A stretch of DNA of 64,000 nt. Origin: Oscarella lobularis (taxonomy: Eukaryota; Porifera; Homoscleromorpha; Homosclerophorida; Oscarellidae). The notes under the pieces are model-generated. The model had not been told where the DNA came from. It made no database searches and worked only from the letters and a program-made list of their open reading frames with translations. Positions within the stretch are counted from its first letter, which is position 1. Each line of letters opens with the position of its first letter. Below are positions 34,220 to 44,890 of the stretch, piece after piece. The DNA is taken from contig NC_089175.1 of the NCBI RefSeq assembly GCF_947507565.1, positions 806,001 through 870,000 on the forward strand, written 5' to 3'. Made by a program: the position numbers and the translations under genes.

Positions 34220-35328
34220 ATGGCGTCTCGCTTGGAAGAGCAGCGCGAAGCGATGAAACGAAGGTAAAGGAGCTGCTCTTGACGACATTTTATAGTCAGT
34301 TTGCCTGAAAAAGAAATGAATTTATGGAGAAACACAAGGGACACGAAGAAATGCACGCAGAAATGACGATCATTTTCTTTATGATTATGATCATCGTTCA
34401 AATTGTGCTCGTTCTATGGAAAAACAAGCATCCAAAGTCATATCATGCAAGTCTAACGATAAATCTGGGGGCGGATAAAAAATTAATTAATTATTTACTA
34501 GAGTGTAACGTTAGTTGGATTGTGGCTCATTCCATTTATTTTTGTCGTCAATTTGGGGTGGTGGAGAATGACGAGCGCGTGGACCCTCTTTAGCATAGCA
34601 ACGCTCTATATCATATTCAGAGCCACTAGAAATCCAATGACAGCAACAACGCCAAGGTAGTAGAAACACACCTACATATTAAATTATTTATTTATTTATT
34701 TATTTAGGCTGGTTTATCGTTGGTTTCTATTTGTCTACAAATTGTGCTACGCTCTTGTTCTCATAGGATATCTCTTCATTATGACTTTGCTAATAGGAGG
34801 AGGCCACCTTGCTCACGTGGCTCCTGATTCCTTAATGGAACTGGGTACGACTGTAATATTCTATGGACTCTATTTCGGCGTGCTTGGACGAGACATAGCA
34901 GAAGTCTGCACGGAATTAATAGCAGTCAAAATAGGGGTAATAAAAATAGACTACAGTACCTATAAATATATAATCTCTATTGGCAGTATGTCAGTGCTTC
35001 CGGGTTGCCAGTGAAATCCGCGTTGATCGACGTGTGCGCTATTTGCGGTCAAGAAATGAATACGACAGAAGGCGAGAAGTGCTACAAGTTGAATTGCCGG
35101 CATTTGTTCCACGAATTCTGCATACGAGGCTGGTGCATGGTGGGAAAGAAGCAGACGTGTCCCTACTGCAAGGAGAAGGTCGACTTGAAGCTCATGTTCT
35201 CCAATCCCTGGGAACGAACTCACGTGCAATACGCATCGCTACTCGACTTTTTACGCTATATCATCGTCTGGCTTCCCGTCATTTTCACGGCATCTCGACT
35301 AGCCAATTACCTCATAGGCCTCGACTAA
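34220..35328 (+). CDS. RNF121: RING finger protein 121/175 homologue
   Basis: Multi-pass ER/Golgi RING E3 ligase. Conserved landmarks: EKHKGHEEMHAEM, first helix MIMIIVQIVLVLW, HPKSYH, GLWLIPFIFVVNLGWWRM, the TPRLVYRWFLFVYKLCYA segment, FYGLYFGVLGRD, the RING (CAICGQEM... CRHLFHEFCIRGWCMVGKKQ, TCPYCKEKVDLK) and SNPWER near the end. The stop is at 35328. An exon from ATG 34220 (MASRLEEQREAMKR) splices to SLPEKEMNLWR, resembling the human LSPEEQWR region, but that frame does not run into EKHKGHEEMH. Translation may instead start at ATG 34324. One intron (after HPKSYH) appears to be GC-AG. Confidence 0.88.
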
Positions 35329-35524
35329 TAATAATTAATAGAAATTAAATAAAAATTAGACGTTGCCTTGACTCTAATGCGAATCTTCGGATACATAATT
35401 GTATTTTTTTCGAGTCGTTTTTTGCAGACTTTGTGTTTACTAGCGTGTGCGCAAAGTTCCTCCCTCCCTTTCTCCCCCACCCTACTAGTAGGAAAGTCAA
35501 AGGGGGAGGGGTCAGCAATAAGGA

Positions 35525-36307
35525 CTAGGCCATACCAAAAGGTACAACTAAAGGTTCTGTGTGCTTCACTTCGATCTTTGATACCGCTTCGCTCGCGCAG
35601 GTCGCCGCGCCTTCAATGAATTTGACGTCGGATGGAGAGACCACGGGTTTGATGAGCACTTCATATGGAGACATATTCGTTTCTGGTAATCGAACGGCTT
35701 GACCATAATGGAGACGACCCGTCAAGGAAGAGACGCGACTCCTAATTTAATTAAATTAGAATGTTGCTATGGAGATAGGAGAGCCCCTCCCCCCTTCCAT
35801 TCTTTTTAAAAACGGACCTGTATTGTCTAGTTTTGTCCATGTATTCTTGCTGTTCTATGCTGTGTGGTTCGACCGTTGTCACGTCAATCACATTACTGGA
35901 ACACTGGGATAAAATTATATTGAATTATTGATTTTTTCTTACGTTGCCGTTTGATGGAGTATTCGACTGAGGGCTGATTGTTCGTCGGTTGATCGGGTGA
36001 GAGACGATGTGGATGGCCCGTCGAATTCCTCTCTACCGGAGGGGGATTGAGGGGAGTCACGTGGACGCGATTTTTCCTACACTCAAAAATGCAATCACTC
36101 GCGTTCTACGATACTTGCCTGGTTGGCGATTGTGGAGTTACGGGATTTCTCATTAGCTTTGACTTTTCATTCGGTTCCGCTTCCTAAAGGAAACGCGTTT
36201 TCGTTTCGAGGGACCCCAGTTTAGGATTCTACGAAGATGACTATGGCAGTATCGTGATTTCGTACCGAAGGATCGACTTGATCACCTCCGTCGCAGCAAT
36301 TGCCCAT
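35525..36307 (-). CDS. LAMTOR1: Ragulator subunit LAMTOR1 (p18) homologue
   Basis: Lysosomal membrane anchor of the Ragulator complex that recruits Rag GTPases and mTORC1. The start at 36307 gives MGNCCDGG: Gly2 for myristoylation and Cys4-Cys5 for palmitoylation, as in MGCCYS of vertebrates. Later exons give TDEQSALSRILHQTAT (human TDEQALLSSILAKTAS), VIDVTTVEPHSIEQQEYMDK and TRQYSSR, and end EPLVVPFGMA (human EELVVQFGIP) at 35525. Four or five short exons. Neighbour RNF121 is convergent. Confidence 0.9.
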
Positions 36308-36584
36308 TTTAGACAACTTCGAGGTCAGTGAGGTCACGCGATCACAGTCGCGATCACGAGTGTTTCCACCTAACGCGCGTGGCAGCCACGGTGGAAAGAA
36401 AATCTCCGGCAAAAACAGACTAAAATGGAGATGGAGTCGTTGTCTAATCAACTACAAAAAAATCACCGCAGAAGCAATGGTTCATAATAGGCTGTGAATA
36501 AGGTTGTGGACAAACGTTGCGCACGCTAAGATAAATTCGAAAAAAGTCCCCATTGGAACGGTGCCAACAACAGTGCCAAACATC

Positions 36585-37196
36585 ATGCTACCACTCGGAC
36601 TTTTGTACGCGGCCTGCGCGCTTAGCCTTGCATTGATAACGGGTACGAATGCGTCAACGTGCACCGAAAGGTATCTAGGTGGATCATCCAACGTTCACTG
36701 GTACGTCTGCTGCAACAACTGCTACGATTGGGATCAAAGCTGTGACGGTCACACTTACCAAGGAGGATCTTCAGGATCCTATTGTGGCAGCTGCGGCGTC
36801 TATTCCGGTGGTGGGATTAAGGGCTCGACTTTCTCATGCTCAAGCTGTTCAAAGCAAGGAGCTTGTGAGAGCAAATGCAACAGCATACTTCGGGGCGTAC
36901 TGACGACGCCGGGTCTGTGCTGGGGGTGGGAAGGCTGCTTTGAAAATTGTTGTGGTAGCGTCAATCGAAGGAGGCGAGATGCCGCTCCAGACACGTTTTG
37001 CGGAGACGGAATATGTCAAGCTGACGAAACGCCTGAAACGTGCTCACTTGACTGTTGTAGCCAGAGTGGTTCAAATGGTGAAAGCAACACAGGAAATGGC
37101 CCTAATGGCAACTGGGGCACGTCGTCACACCAGTTCGTCTCTAAAGCTATACTTCTCAGTCATCTCATAATCACTCTCCTTTTACTCTTCACATGA
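36585..37196 (+). CDS. Cys-rich secreted or GPI-anchored protein, copy 1
   Basis: Single-exon frame from MLPLGLLYAACALSLALITG (signal peptide; an upstream in-frame start at 36504 seems unnecessary). The ectodomain carries over 20 cysteines, including HWYVCCNNC, CSSCSKQGACESKC and DTFCGDGICQADE-TPETCSLDC. The C-terminus is hydrophobic without following charges (LLSHLIITLLLLFT), as in a GPI-attachment signal. CGDGxC...E...C..DC is a motif seen in many secreted animal proteins. Function unknown. A tandem paralogue follows. Confidence 0.75.
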   Translation: MLPLGLLYAACALSLALITGTNASTCTERYLGGSSNVHWYVCCNNCYDWDQSCDGHTYQGGSSGSYCGSCGVYSGGGIKGSTFSCSSCSKQGACESKCNSILRGVLTTPGLCWGWEGCFENCCGSVNRRRRDAAPDTFCGDGICQADETPETCSLDCCSQSGSNGESNTGNGPNGNWGTSSHQFVSKAILLSHLIITLLLLFT

Positions 37197-37685
37197 GACC
37201 GCACAGGAGAACTGATGACATCACACTCGCGCTTTGCATGGCTTTTTTGTGTCCGTTTTTTATACTTTTCATGTTCCTTGTTGTCTGGAATGCTGATTTG
37301 ATGCACTATTGACTAGCAGGTGTACATCATCGCTCAATAATTTAGTTTCATCGCCGTGCGACGTACTGCAGACAAAAACTAAAACTTAACAAGCAGCTGA
37401 GGGAATTAACTGTGGCGCGATTCAATGAATCTTGCATTTGCGCAGTGAAAGTTCGAGGTGCCTCACCAGAAGAGGAGTAGGGCACACACTCAACTTGAAA
37501 TAAAGACGTGCTACCATTTTGACTTTCTATGTCTGCGCACTTTTGATAAATTCTGCAGCGCCAAATCATTACGCTTTGTAAAAAATCCAACCAAAGTCAT
37601 TGACGTGTGCTGGTAGGTGCAATTTGATTACTTCAATTATTCTCCTTTAGAGTCTTCTCCATTGGAACAGTGCCAAAACGTCCTC

Positions 37686-38237
37686 ATGATGCTACCATTT
37701 GGATGTCCTAAACGCGGCGCATTGCTTCTCGGCTATGCCGTCTGGGCGCTTGGCCTTGGGTTGATATGTGCATCAACGTGCACCAGGTACCGCCTAGGAG
37801 GAGTATCCAGGATTCATTGGTACGTCTGCTGTAACAACTGCAACGATCCCGATACAAGCTGCGATAGTCGCACTTACCAAGGAGGATCTGATGAATACTA
37901 CTGTGGTAACTGCGGCAAACCTACCGGTGGTGGGTTTAGGGGCTCAACTTTCCCATGCTCAAGCTGTAAAAAGCAAGAGGCTTGTGAAAAAAGATGCAAC
38001 AAAGTGGCCCTTGGCATACTAGACATACCGGGTCTATGCTGGGCATGGCAAGGCTGCTTTAAAGGTTGTTGCGGTAGAGTCCGTCGCGGGAGGCGAGCGC
38101 TTTGCCGCGCCTGGCGATATGATCCGGATGCCGCTCCAGACACGTTTTGCGGAGACGGAATATGTACTAACCCTGAAGAAACCGAAACGTCTTGTCGGCT
38201 TGACTGTTCAAAAAGTTGTGAAGCTGGGGGCCGATAG
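37686..38237 (+). CDS. Cys-rich secreted protein, copy 2
   Basis: Tandem paralogue. The start ATG-ATG at 37686/37689 gives MLPFGCPKRGALLLGYAVWA as signal peptide. Conserved: HWYVCCNNC, DTSCDSRTYQGG, FRGSTFPCSSCKKQEACEKR, GLCWAWQGCFKGCCG and DTFCGDGIC. It differs from copy 1 by a basic insert (RRALCRAWRYDPD) and by ending shortly after the last cysteines (CSKSCEAGGR), without the hydrophobic C-terminus. It is therefore predicted soluble while copy 1 is anchored. The 5' flanks of the two copies share CATTGGAACRGTGCC. Confidence 0.72.
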   Translation: MMLPFGCPKRGALLLGYAVWALGLGLICASTCTRYRLGGVSRIHWYVCCNNCNDPDTSCDSRTYQGGSDEYYCGNCGKPTGGGFRGSTFPCSSCKKQEACEKRCNKVALGILDIPGLCWAWQGCFKGCCGRVRRGRRALCRAWRYDPDAAPDTFCGDGICTNPEETETSCRLDCSKSCEAGGR

Positions 38238-38437
38238 AGCACAGTAGCTCGCGCCGCGCCGGCCTGGGAGAACCTGTGCTTTGCATGTGTTTCTTGTGTT
38301 GTCATTGTCTTGTGCTGTGCTATTGGTTGCATTGATCGGTTCAAAAAACGAATTTTGCTTTCGTTGTCTGTGCGCACGCAAACGTCGACGTCACATAACG
38401 TCACGCACTCCGTTAGCGTGCGCGGAAGAAAAGCAAA

Positions 38438-39239
38438 TGTCTCAATCGCCAAAGAAAGGAGGAAAGGTTGCCGTTCGCTCTGTTGTCGATTCAACGAACA
38501 CGACAACGACCACTCCATTGGACTATTCTTTTAAAGACTTGTGCCATATCGCGGGTACGCCACGCTAGTGTTTTGCTATCTTCTTGTCTCCATGGTAACG
38601 AATTGAAGATTTGACCGAAGAGGAGCCGCGAAACGGTCCAAAACCACACTCAATCACAAACGTAGTCTTTTTCCCAAAGCCTTTCGCTAGTCTAGTCGAA
38701 CGAATTTAGGTAGAAGTGGCGAAAAGTACCGAAGAAAGAGAACCGGCTGCGCACGCGCAAGCAGTCGTGAAAAAATATAAGACAAACGCCTTGCGGTTGA
38801 ATAACAACGCTCTAACAGAAATAGTGGGATTTTTTGAAGTCACCTCTACCATTCTCTGCCAACCTGAATGTCTCTCTTGGGTTGATCTCTCCTTCAATCG
38901 TCTCAAAACTATTGATCCTGTAAGATTAATAATTTTAGAATATATTAATCGTAGTTTATCTTCGTGAAGGTTTTTGTTGAATTGACTGAGCTCAAAGTCT
39001 TGTATTTGCATGGAAACGAAATCGACAAAATACTTGAAGTGGATAAACTGAGTCAACTTCCAAAACTCAAATCACTCACTCTCCACGGAAATCCAATCGA
39101 AACGGGAAATCGCGAAGCGTACAAGCAATACGTCGTCGCCACCGTTCCCCAACTGAAAACGTTCGATTTCAGCGGAATCACGAAATCAGATAGAGCCACA
39201 GCATCAAGACGCCTCCTAATGAAGACAAGCAAAGCCTAG
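38438..39239 (+). CDS. LRRC51: Leucine-rich repeat protein LRRC51 homologue
   Basis: Start at 38438: MSQSPKKGGKVAV..., then PLDYSFKDLCHIA (human PLDYSFRSIHVIQ). Later exons: DLTEEEPRNGPKP, NALRLNNNALTEI, LSWVDLSFNRLKTIDP, ELKVLYLHGNEIDKI, LPKLKSLTLHGNPIE, AYKQYVVATVPQLKTFDFSG and ITKSDRATA. At least one intron is only about 48 bp (GTAGTC...TTTAG before VEVAKSTEE). Human LRRC51 is a ciliary or hearing-related LRR protein of unclear function. Confidence 0.9.
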
Positions 39240-39572
39240 AGAAAAGTAGTCACATGGGCATTCCCCCCTTCCTACACTGCATTACGTTTTCATGATATGC
39301 ATACATATAATAAATTGTTTGATAGACGCATCCTGTAGAGATCTCTTTCTCAAGGAGCATTGCACATAAATACAAATATTTCCACAGGGTTGTAATGATG
39401 TATATATATACTGTATAATAAGTATTGCTACTAATCCCGGGCATATTTTTTTCAGGAAGCATTCCATTATAAAAGGGACGAATAAATTGTGCATAAATGA
39501 TACACGTTTTTCCCTTCCCCAACGCCTATTATAGTACACACCCCGCTGCACAAAGAAAAGATAACTAACAAA
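39240..39572. other. Convergent 3' regions of LRRC51 and the NIPA gene
   Basis: AT-rich untranslated-type sequence between two converging stop codons. Open frames here show no family resemblance. Confidence 0.5.
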
Positions 39573-40896
39573 CTATAAATGTGCGGTTCTTCCATTGGGC
39601 TGCAACGCGGCTCTTTCGTCAACCTCTTCGTCATCTTCATCATCATCATCATCATTTCCGTTTCCCTTTGTATCATCGTTCCCATCTGCATCGTTGTTCT
39701 CTTCCAGACGCGTCATAAGAAGGTCGTCCATTCCGGTTGGAGGCGACGGTTCCTTGGCGACGAGCTTCTGAAAATAAGGCAAGTCCCAAAACCCAATATT
39801 AAAATCCTTGAACGCGTGCAGCATGAACACGCCAAGGATAATGATCCCAAAGCCGCACAACAACCCGAGAAACTTCTTCGCGTCCAACTTGCTCCACTCC
39901 TGAAACAGAATCGCCGACGCGATAATGGTGAACGTGGTAAACATGACGTAATAGATGGGCGTCACCATGGACGTATTAAAAATGTCCAACGCCTTATTCA
40001 GGTAATTCATCTGCGTCACGGCGCAAGCGACGACGCCGCAGAGAAAGAGCCACGTGAGCGGATTGGACACTTGGCTGTGATCGCTCGGATTATTGGACAA
40101 CGTCTCCTTGATCGCCACGCCTAGTCCCTTGCAGAACATCACGGATAGGGAACCGATTAGAGAACAGATGGTTATATATATTAGCAAATTATCTTTCCCG
40201 TGTTTTGGACCGTAGTGAAAGATGAGTACGAGCGAGAAGACGAGAGCACCGACAGCGTAAACAATGAAAACTAAACAAAAATAATCAATTAAAATTTTTA
40301 ATTAAATTAAATTTTTTCGAACCCGGATTTTGAATTTGATCGGCGATTTTCTGCAATTTATCGACGGTCTGTTCCTCGGGCGCGCTAATGACGATCATCG
40401 TCGAGCCGAGAAGGCAGAGCAGACAGCCGATCTTTCCGTACAAATTCAAGCGCTCCTTGAGAAGTATCGACGCGAGAACGGCGCTCACGATCACGCTCAG
40501 CGCGCCCAGTGGCGTGACGAGAATCGCCGGCGCGAAAGCGTACGCCGAAAAGTTCGCCACTTCGCCGACGATCACTGTAGGAAAACGTCTGGGGGCGTTG
40601 GGAAAAGGGTAAAGGGGGGCTCACTCGTTGTCATTCCCGTCCACCATAGCCATTCTCTTAGATAGGCAAAGCCTCCGCTTCCTATAAATGGACTCTTTCG
40701 TTATACTTCCGCCTCGTTTGTTTTTTTTACCCGCTCTGTTGGTTGCGTTGCGTGATACTCGTAGTAGGCCCTTCTTTTTGACGATGAAACTCACGCCGAT
40801 GAAGATGGTTGAACTTAGAGCGAGGCTAAGACCGATCCAGAAGTCTCTGTTCGACGTGGGCGAGATCGTCGGGGGCATCGTTGTGTTTGCGGTCAT
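39573..40896 (-). CDS. NIPA2: NIPA-family magnesium transporter
   Basis: Multi-pass Mg transporter of the NIPA1/NIPA2/NIPAL family. Exon 1 from 40896 has [20 protein letters not shown] and [13 protein letters not shown] (human [20 protein letters not shown]). Next come [20 protein letters not shown] and [20 protein letters not shown], then an exon with the GPKHG context, and a long last exon (39573-40180: [52 protein letters not shown]). The Asp-rich cytosolic tail ([17 protein letters not shown]) is longer and more acidic than in vertebrates. The symbol is by closest recall; NIPA1 or NIPAL cannot be excluded. Confidence 0.85.
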
Positions 40897-41009
40897 CTAA
40901 TAGGAGCCTTTCGGGCGTTCGTGTGCGACGGAAAGACTCTCTGGAAGCGAACGAACTCAACAAAGCCAACTCTAAAATGACGTCAGGGGAAAGCTGTCCC
41001 GGATAGACG
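40897..41009. promoter_or_regulatory. Bidirectional promoter NIPA / Bmt2-like
   Basis: 113 bp between divergent start codons. No TATA box seen. The spacing is like the other head-to-head pairs in this window. Confidence 0.45.
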
Positions 41010-41840
41010 ATGGACGAGAAAAGAAGGAAGAGGAAGCGAAAGAGCAAAAGTCGACCGGTTACGGACGTTTGCAGCAAGAGATCTCACGTCGACAGTCACC
41101 TGATAGCTAGATTTCATACTGTTCATAAAGAAATGGATCGTTTGCGCGGAGAAGAGGAGGACAGCAGTTTGACTAATCTGAAAAAAGAATTAGAAGAACT
41201 GGGTGGCATAAAAGAGTATCAGAACGCATCAGAACGCGGAAGAAAGCGAAAACAAAATTTCGACTCGTCGAAATGGGTTAAAAATTATTTGAAAAGAGAA
41301 TTTACAGCAGAAAAGAAGAGAGAAGGCAAACTAAGACTACTCGACGTCGGTGCATTAGAACTGAATTATCAAAAGGAAAAAAAATGGATCGACTGCACGT
41401 CGATCGATCTTCATCCACCGCCCCAAAAGAGGGCTATAGTGGAACGCGATTTTCTCACGATGAACGAAGAAGTGGACGGTTATTTTGACGTCGTCGTTTT
41501 GAATTTGGTGATCAATTTCGAGGGAGATTCGGAAAAGCGCGGGAAAATGTTGCAAACTGCCGCGAATCTTCTCTCGCTCGATGGCTATCTTTTCGTTTCT
41601 CTTCCCAAGGCGTGCATTCTTAATTCGAGATATGTGACTCATTCTCACTTCTGTTCGATTTTGACGTCGCTTGGGTTTGATCTGGAAAGTCATCACTTCA
41701 GCACGAAATTGGCATTCTATACATTCAGAAAGAGAAAATCACATGCAAGTCAATCTTTTCCGAAAAAGCTACTACAAAAAGGAAGTCAAAAGAACAATTT
41801 CGCGATCACGCTACTTCCGACACAAGGTAAAATACAATAA
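41010..41840 (+). CDS. Bmt2-like 25S/28S rRNA adenine N1-methyltransferase
   Basis: Intronless 276-residue frame. The basic N-terminus KRRKRKRKSKSRP fits nucleolar targeting. GGIKEYQNASERGRKRKQ, FDSSKWVKNYL, LRLLDVGALELN (SAM motif I region), FDVVVLNLVINFEGDSEKRG and DGYLFVSLPKACILNSRYVT match the yeast Bmt2 pattern (GGLKxYQxxSxxGQ, RGGDTSK, VxSLVLNFV, LPLPCVxNSRY). In yeast Bmt2 makes a large-subunit rRNA m1A. Vertebrates keep a divergent relative (SAMTOR), and this copy is closer to the fungal form. Role by homology. Confidence 0.8.
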   Translation: MDEKRRKRKRKSKSRPVTDVCSKRSHVDSHLIARFHTVHKEMDRLRGEEEDSSLTNLKKELEELGGIKEYQNASERGRKRKQNFDSSKWVKNYLKREFTAEKKREGKLRLLDVGALELNYQKEKKWIDCTSIDLHPPPQKRAIVERDFLTMNEEVDGYFDVVVLNLVINFEGDSEKRGKMLQTAANLLSLDGYLFVSLPKACILNSRYVTHSHFCSILTSLGFDLESHHFSTKLAFYTFRKRKSHASQSFPKKLLQKGSQKNNFAITLLPTQGKIQ

Positions 41841-43296
41841 AAAGTACACAAATATTTACAAAATTAATTAAATAAAGATATGATACTAGTGATTCGTCCA
41901 TTTGACGTTCATTCTAAAAGAATTAATATTAATTAACCCCTTGGTCTAAATGCTATATCTAAGACTTACGTAGATCATTTGCCTTCCCAATCTACCGTCA
42001 TTTGCCAGTGCCGCCGCCGCCCCTGTTGTGGTTGCCCTTGCCGTCACAGTCTCCGTTGCTTTTGCTCTTATTGCAACTTCCGGATCACGAGTTTTTGATT
42101 ATTGAAACCCGAAAAAAACAAAAAATCGTTATAAACACGGAAACGTAAGGCCGTAAGGCCGATTTACAGTATAGTCGCGTAGGAGGATTTATAGTAGTAA
42201 TGTCGAACGAGTTTATATAAATCTAGCTGTACTGTAATAATTTTATTATTATTGGTATCCCCGTGGACTCTAAGCTTTTCTATCCTTCTGCCTATCTAGA
42301 TCCTGATTTCTATCTATCCTAGTGGTCTGCTAGCTTCCTATCTACCTTAGCTTCCTGCTTCCTAGCTTCCTCCCGCTTTAAATTATTAAAATTATTATAA
42401 TTAGAAAAATTAATTAATTAATTAATTAATTGTAATTAACAAGGTCCCTTCTCCCCTTTATTTTAATTGCTCGATGATCGTACCTGAAAATTTAAAGGGA
42501 GTCTTCCTACAGTGAGCCGTAGTTTTCTAATGAAAAAGCGCATAGTATATTTGAATGTAAATCCAATCCCCAGGTACAGTACTTGCAAGGTTCCAGGGGA
42601 GATGGAGTCGCGTTGCAGCCGGCCATCTCCTGGGATGTCCTTGATCCCTTTCCTTGATCCGTCTTCTTGGCGGGGCATGGGCAACTACAAGAAATATATT
42701 AATAAGTGTGAGGAATTATTGGCTTATTTAAATACCTGGCAAAGACGGCATTTTTACCGTCTGACGTCAGAAGGCTTTTGAGCAGCGCGCGCTCAGTCCC
42801 ATTAGTATCCTTACCAGGATAGTGGCAGTAAATGCGCCAGGCCTTTGCGTCTCCGCCTTGCGCTTCATCAATTAATTATTCATCTTAAATTGAAAGTTTT
42901 TTTTTGATAAGTGATGTGAAGTATAGCAATACTTACGTCACAGCCTAGTGAGACTGCAAAAATAGCGATTCTCACCGGGATTGACGGTCTGTCATACGCA
43001 GACAATTATCTAGGGGAGAACATTGGGACCAAGTACAAAAACTGAATGTACTTACCTGCATCTGCTGTATGACAGCAATAGCCATCGGTGGGCTCAAAAA
43101 CCACACTAAGCAAAAATTAATTACTAAAATTAGTTAAACGCTGTTAATTACCTAACGACCGTTGTACGGAAGTCTTTGTCTTCTTCTTGATGCGGTCGCG
43201 CTCACGCCAAAATTCCACACTGCAATAGTAGTAAATACTTTATTCATTACAATAAAATTTAGATTGTTACCCCAGTTGAACCTTGACAGATTATTC

Positions 43297-43361
43297 TTAG
43301 CCTCGTACCCAGGGCTCTTTCTTTGTTCCGTAAAGGAGATAGAGCCTGGGTACGAGGCTAA
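43297..43361. repeat. 65-bp hairpin / mini-MITE
   Basis: Near-perfect inverted arms of about 21 bp (TTAGCCTCGTACCCAGG... and ...CCTGGGTACGAGGCTAA) around a 23-bp loop. Candidate short non-autonomous element. Confidence 0.7.
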
Positions 43362-43619
43362 GGCCTTCCGAGGCAGAGCTCGTTGCAACGTCGGCTTTAG
43401 CCTCTACGAAAGCAACATGGTAAATAAATAAAGAAACAAAATTTGCTATTAATTAATTAATTAATTAATTAATTAAATTAGAGTACACTACATTATCTAA
43501 ATAAACTAGGCCATATTACAGTACCTGCTAACCAAACTAGATTACCTTCACCTTCCATTGCCCTAGCCTCACTAAATATATCCTCATTGAGAAGAGATCT
43601 GCTTTAAAATAGACAGGGA

Positions 43620-43960
43620 AAGGGAACCAACATACGGGGAAAGAGCGAACGTGCTGAAAAAAATTATCATTACCGTACCCACCGGGGAAAGGAAAACAAA
43701 CAAGCCCATTCACCTCGTTGTACCACCGGGAAAGGGAATTGGCGCACCGTGCACCATATCGTATTAATTAAATAATTAATTAATTACGAAAACTACCAGT
43801 ACCCACCGCCGGGGAAAGGGAAACAAACCCACCGTGTATATCGTACACCGCCGGGGAAGGGAATTGGTGCACCGTGCACCATACGTACGCAGACCGGTCT
43901 ACGATTAAGTACAAGTACCCACCGTGGATCGCACCGCCAGGGAAGGGAATGGGTGCACCC
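43620..43960. repeat. Dispersed CCGGGGAAAGGGAA repeat family
   Basis: About six imperfect copies. Units ending AAACAAAC-CCA alternate with units ending TTGGTGCACCGTGCACC, the latter containing the palindrome GGTGCACCGTGCACC. Confidence 0.7.
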
Positions 43961-44189
43961 CTGCATCACACCGTGCCGAAAAACTACCTGTTATCTATAC
44001 CGTACCCCGTTTACCCCGCTAACTAAGTTATAGAGGCAATTTATTATTAAACGTATTACAGTAGCTGGAAAGTGTACCGCCTTTCCCCCCTTACTAATAC
44101 CGTCGTGAACTACCGCTAACAGTACCTCAACCCCTTGCTCCCCAACACAGAACAAACACAAAAATACGCCACATACACTGTAGTACAGC

Positions 44190-44890
44190 TAATTTCCTAA
44201 AAGACGGATTAGCTATGTGGTTTAAATAATTAAACAATGAAGACTTAGAGTACCTTGGAAATCCATTGACCTAAAAGACGGATCACATATGTGGTTTAAA
44301 CAATTAAAAATTCATTGACCTAAAATACAAATTATCTCTCCACTTTAAACAATTAAAACCCAGAATACCTCGTAATCCATTGACTATCTACGCTAAAAGA
44401 CGGATTAGGTATGTGGTTTAGACAATAGAGTACCGATAAATAATCCATTGACCTAAAAGACGGATTACCTACGTGGTTTAATTAAAACCTAGTGTACCTC
44501 GTAAATCCATTGATCTAAAAGACGGATTTTTGTGTGGTTTAATTAAACAATTACAGTACCTCGTAAATCCATTGACCTAAAAGACGGATTAATTGTGTGG
44601 TTTAATTAAAACCTAAAGTACCTCGTAAATCCATTGACCTAAACCTATCTACGCTAAAAGACGGATTATTCATGCAGTTTAAACAGTTAAAAACCTAGAG
44701 TACCTCGTAATCCATTGACTAAACCTATCTACGCTAAAAGACGGATTATTCATGTGGTTTAAACAGTTAAAACCTAGAGTACCTCGTAATCCATTGACCT
44801 AAACCTATCTACGCTAAAAGACGGATTAACTATGTGGTTTAAATAATTAAAACCTAGAGTACCTCGCAATCCATTGACCTAGAAATTCCT
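44190..44890. repeat. Satellite-like tandem repeat, 60-80 bp unit
   Basis: About nine copies of CTAAAAGACGGATTA-n-ATGTGGTTTAA, then AATTAAAACCTAGAGTACC and TCGTAATCCATTGAC. Unit length varies with an optional CCTATCTACGCT insert. No coding potential. Confidence 0.8.

Noticed and set aside
39579-40124. 181-aa plus-strand ORF opposite the NIPA gene
   Set aside because: Antisense shadow; the minus strand matches NIPA throughout.
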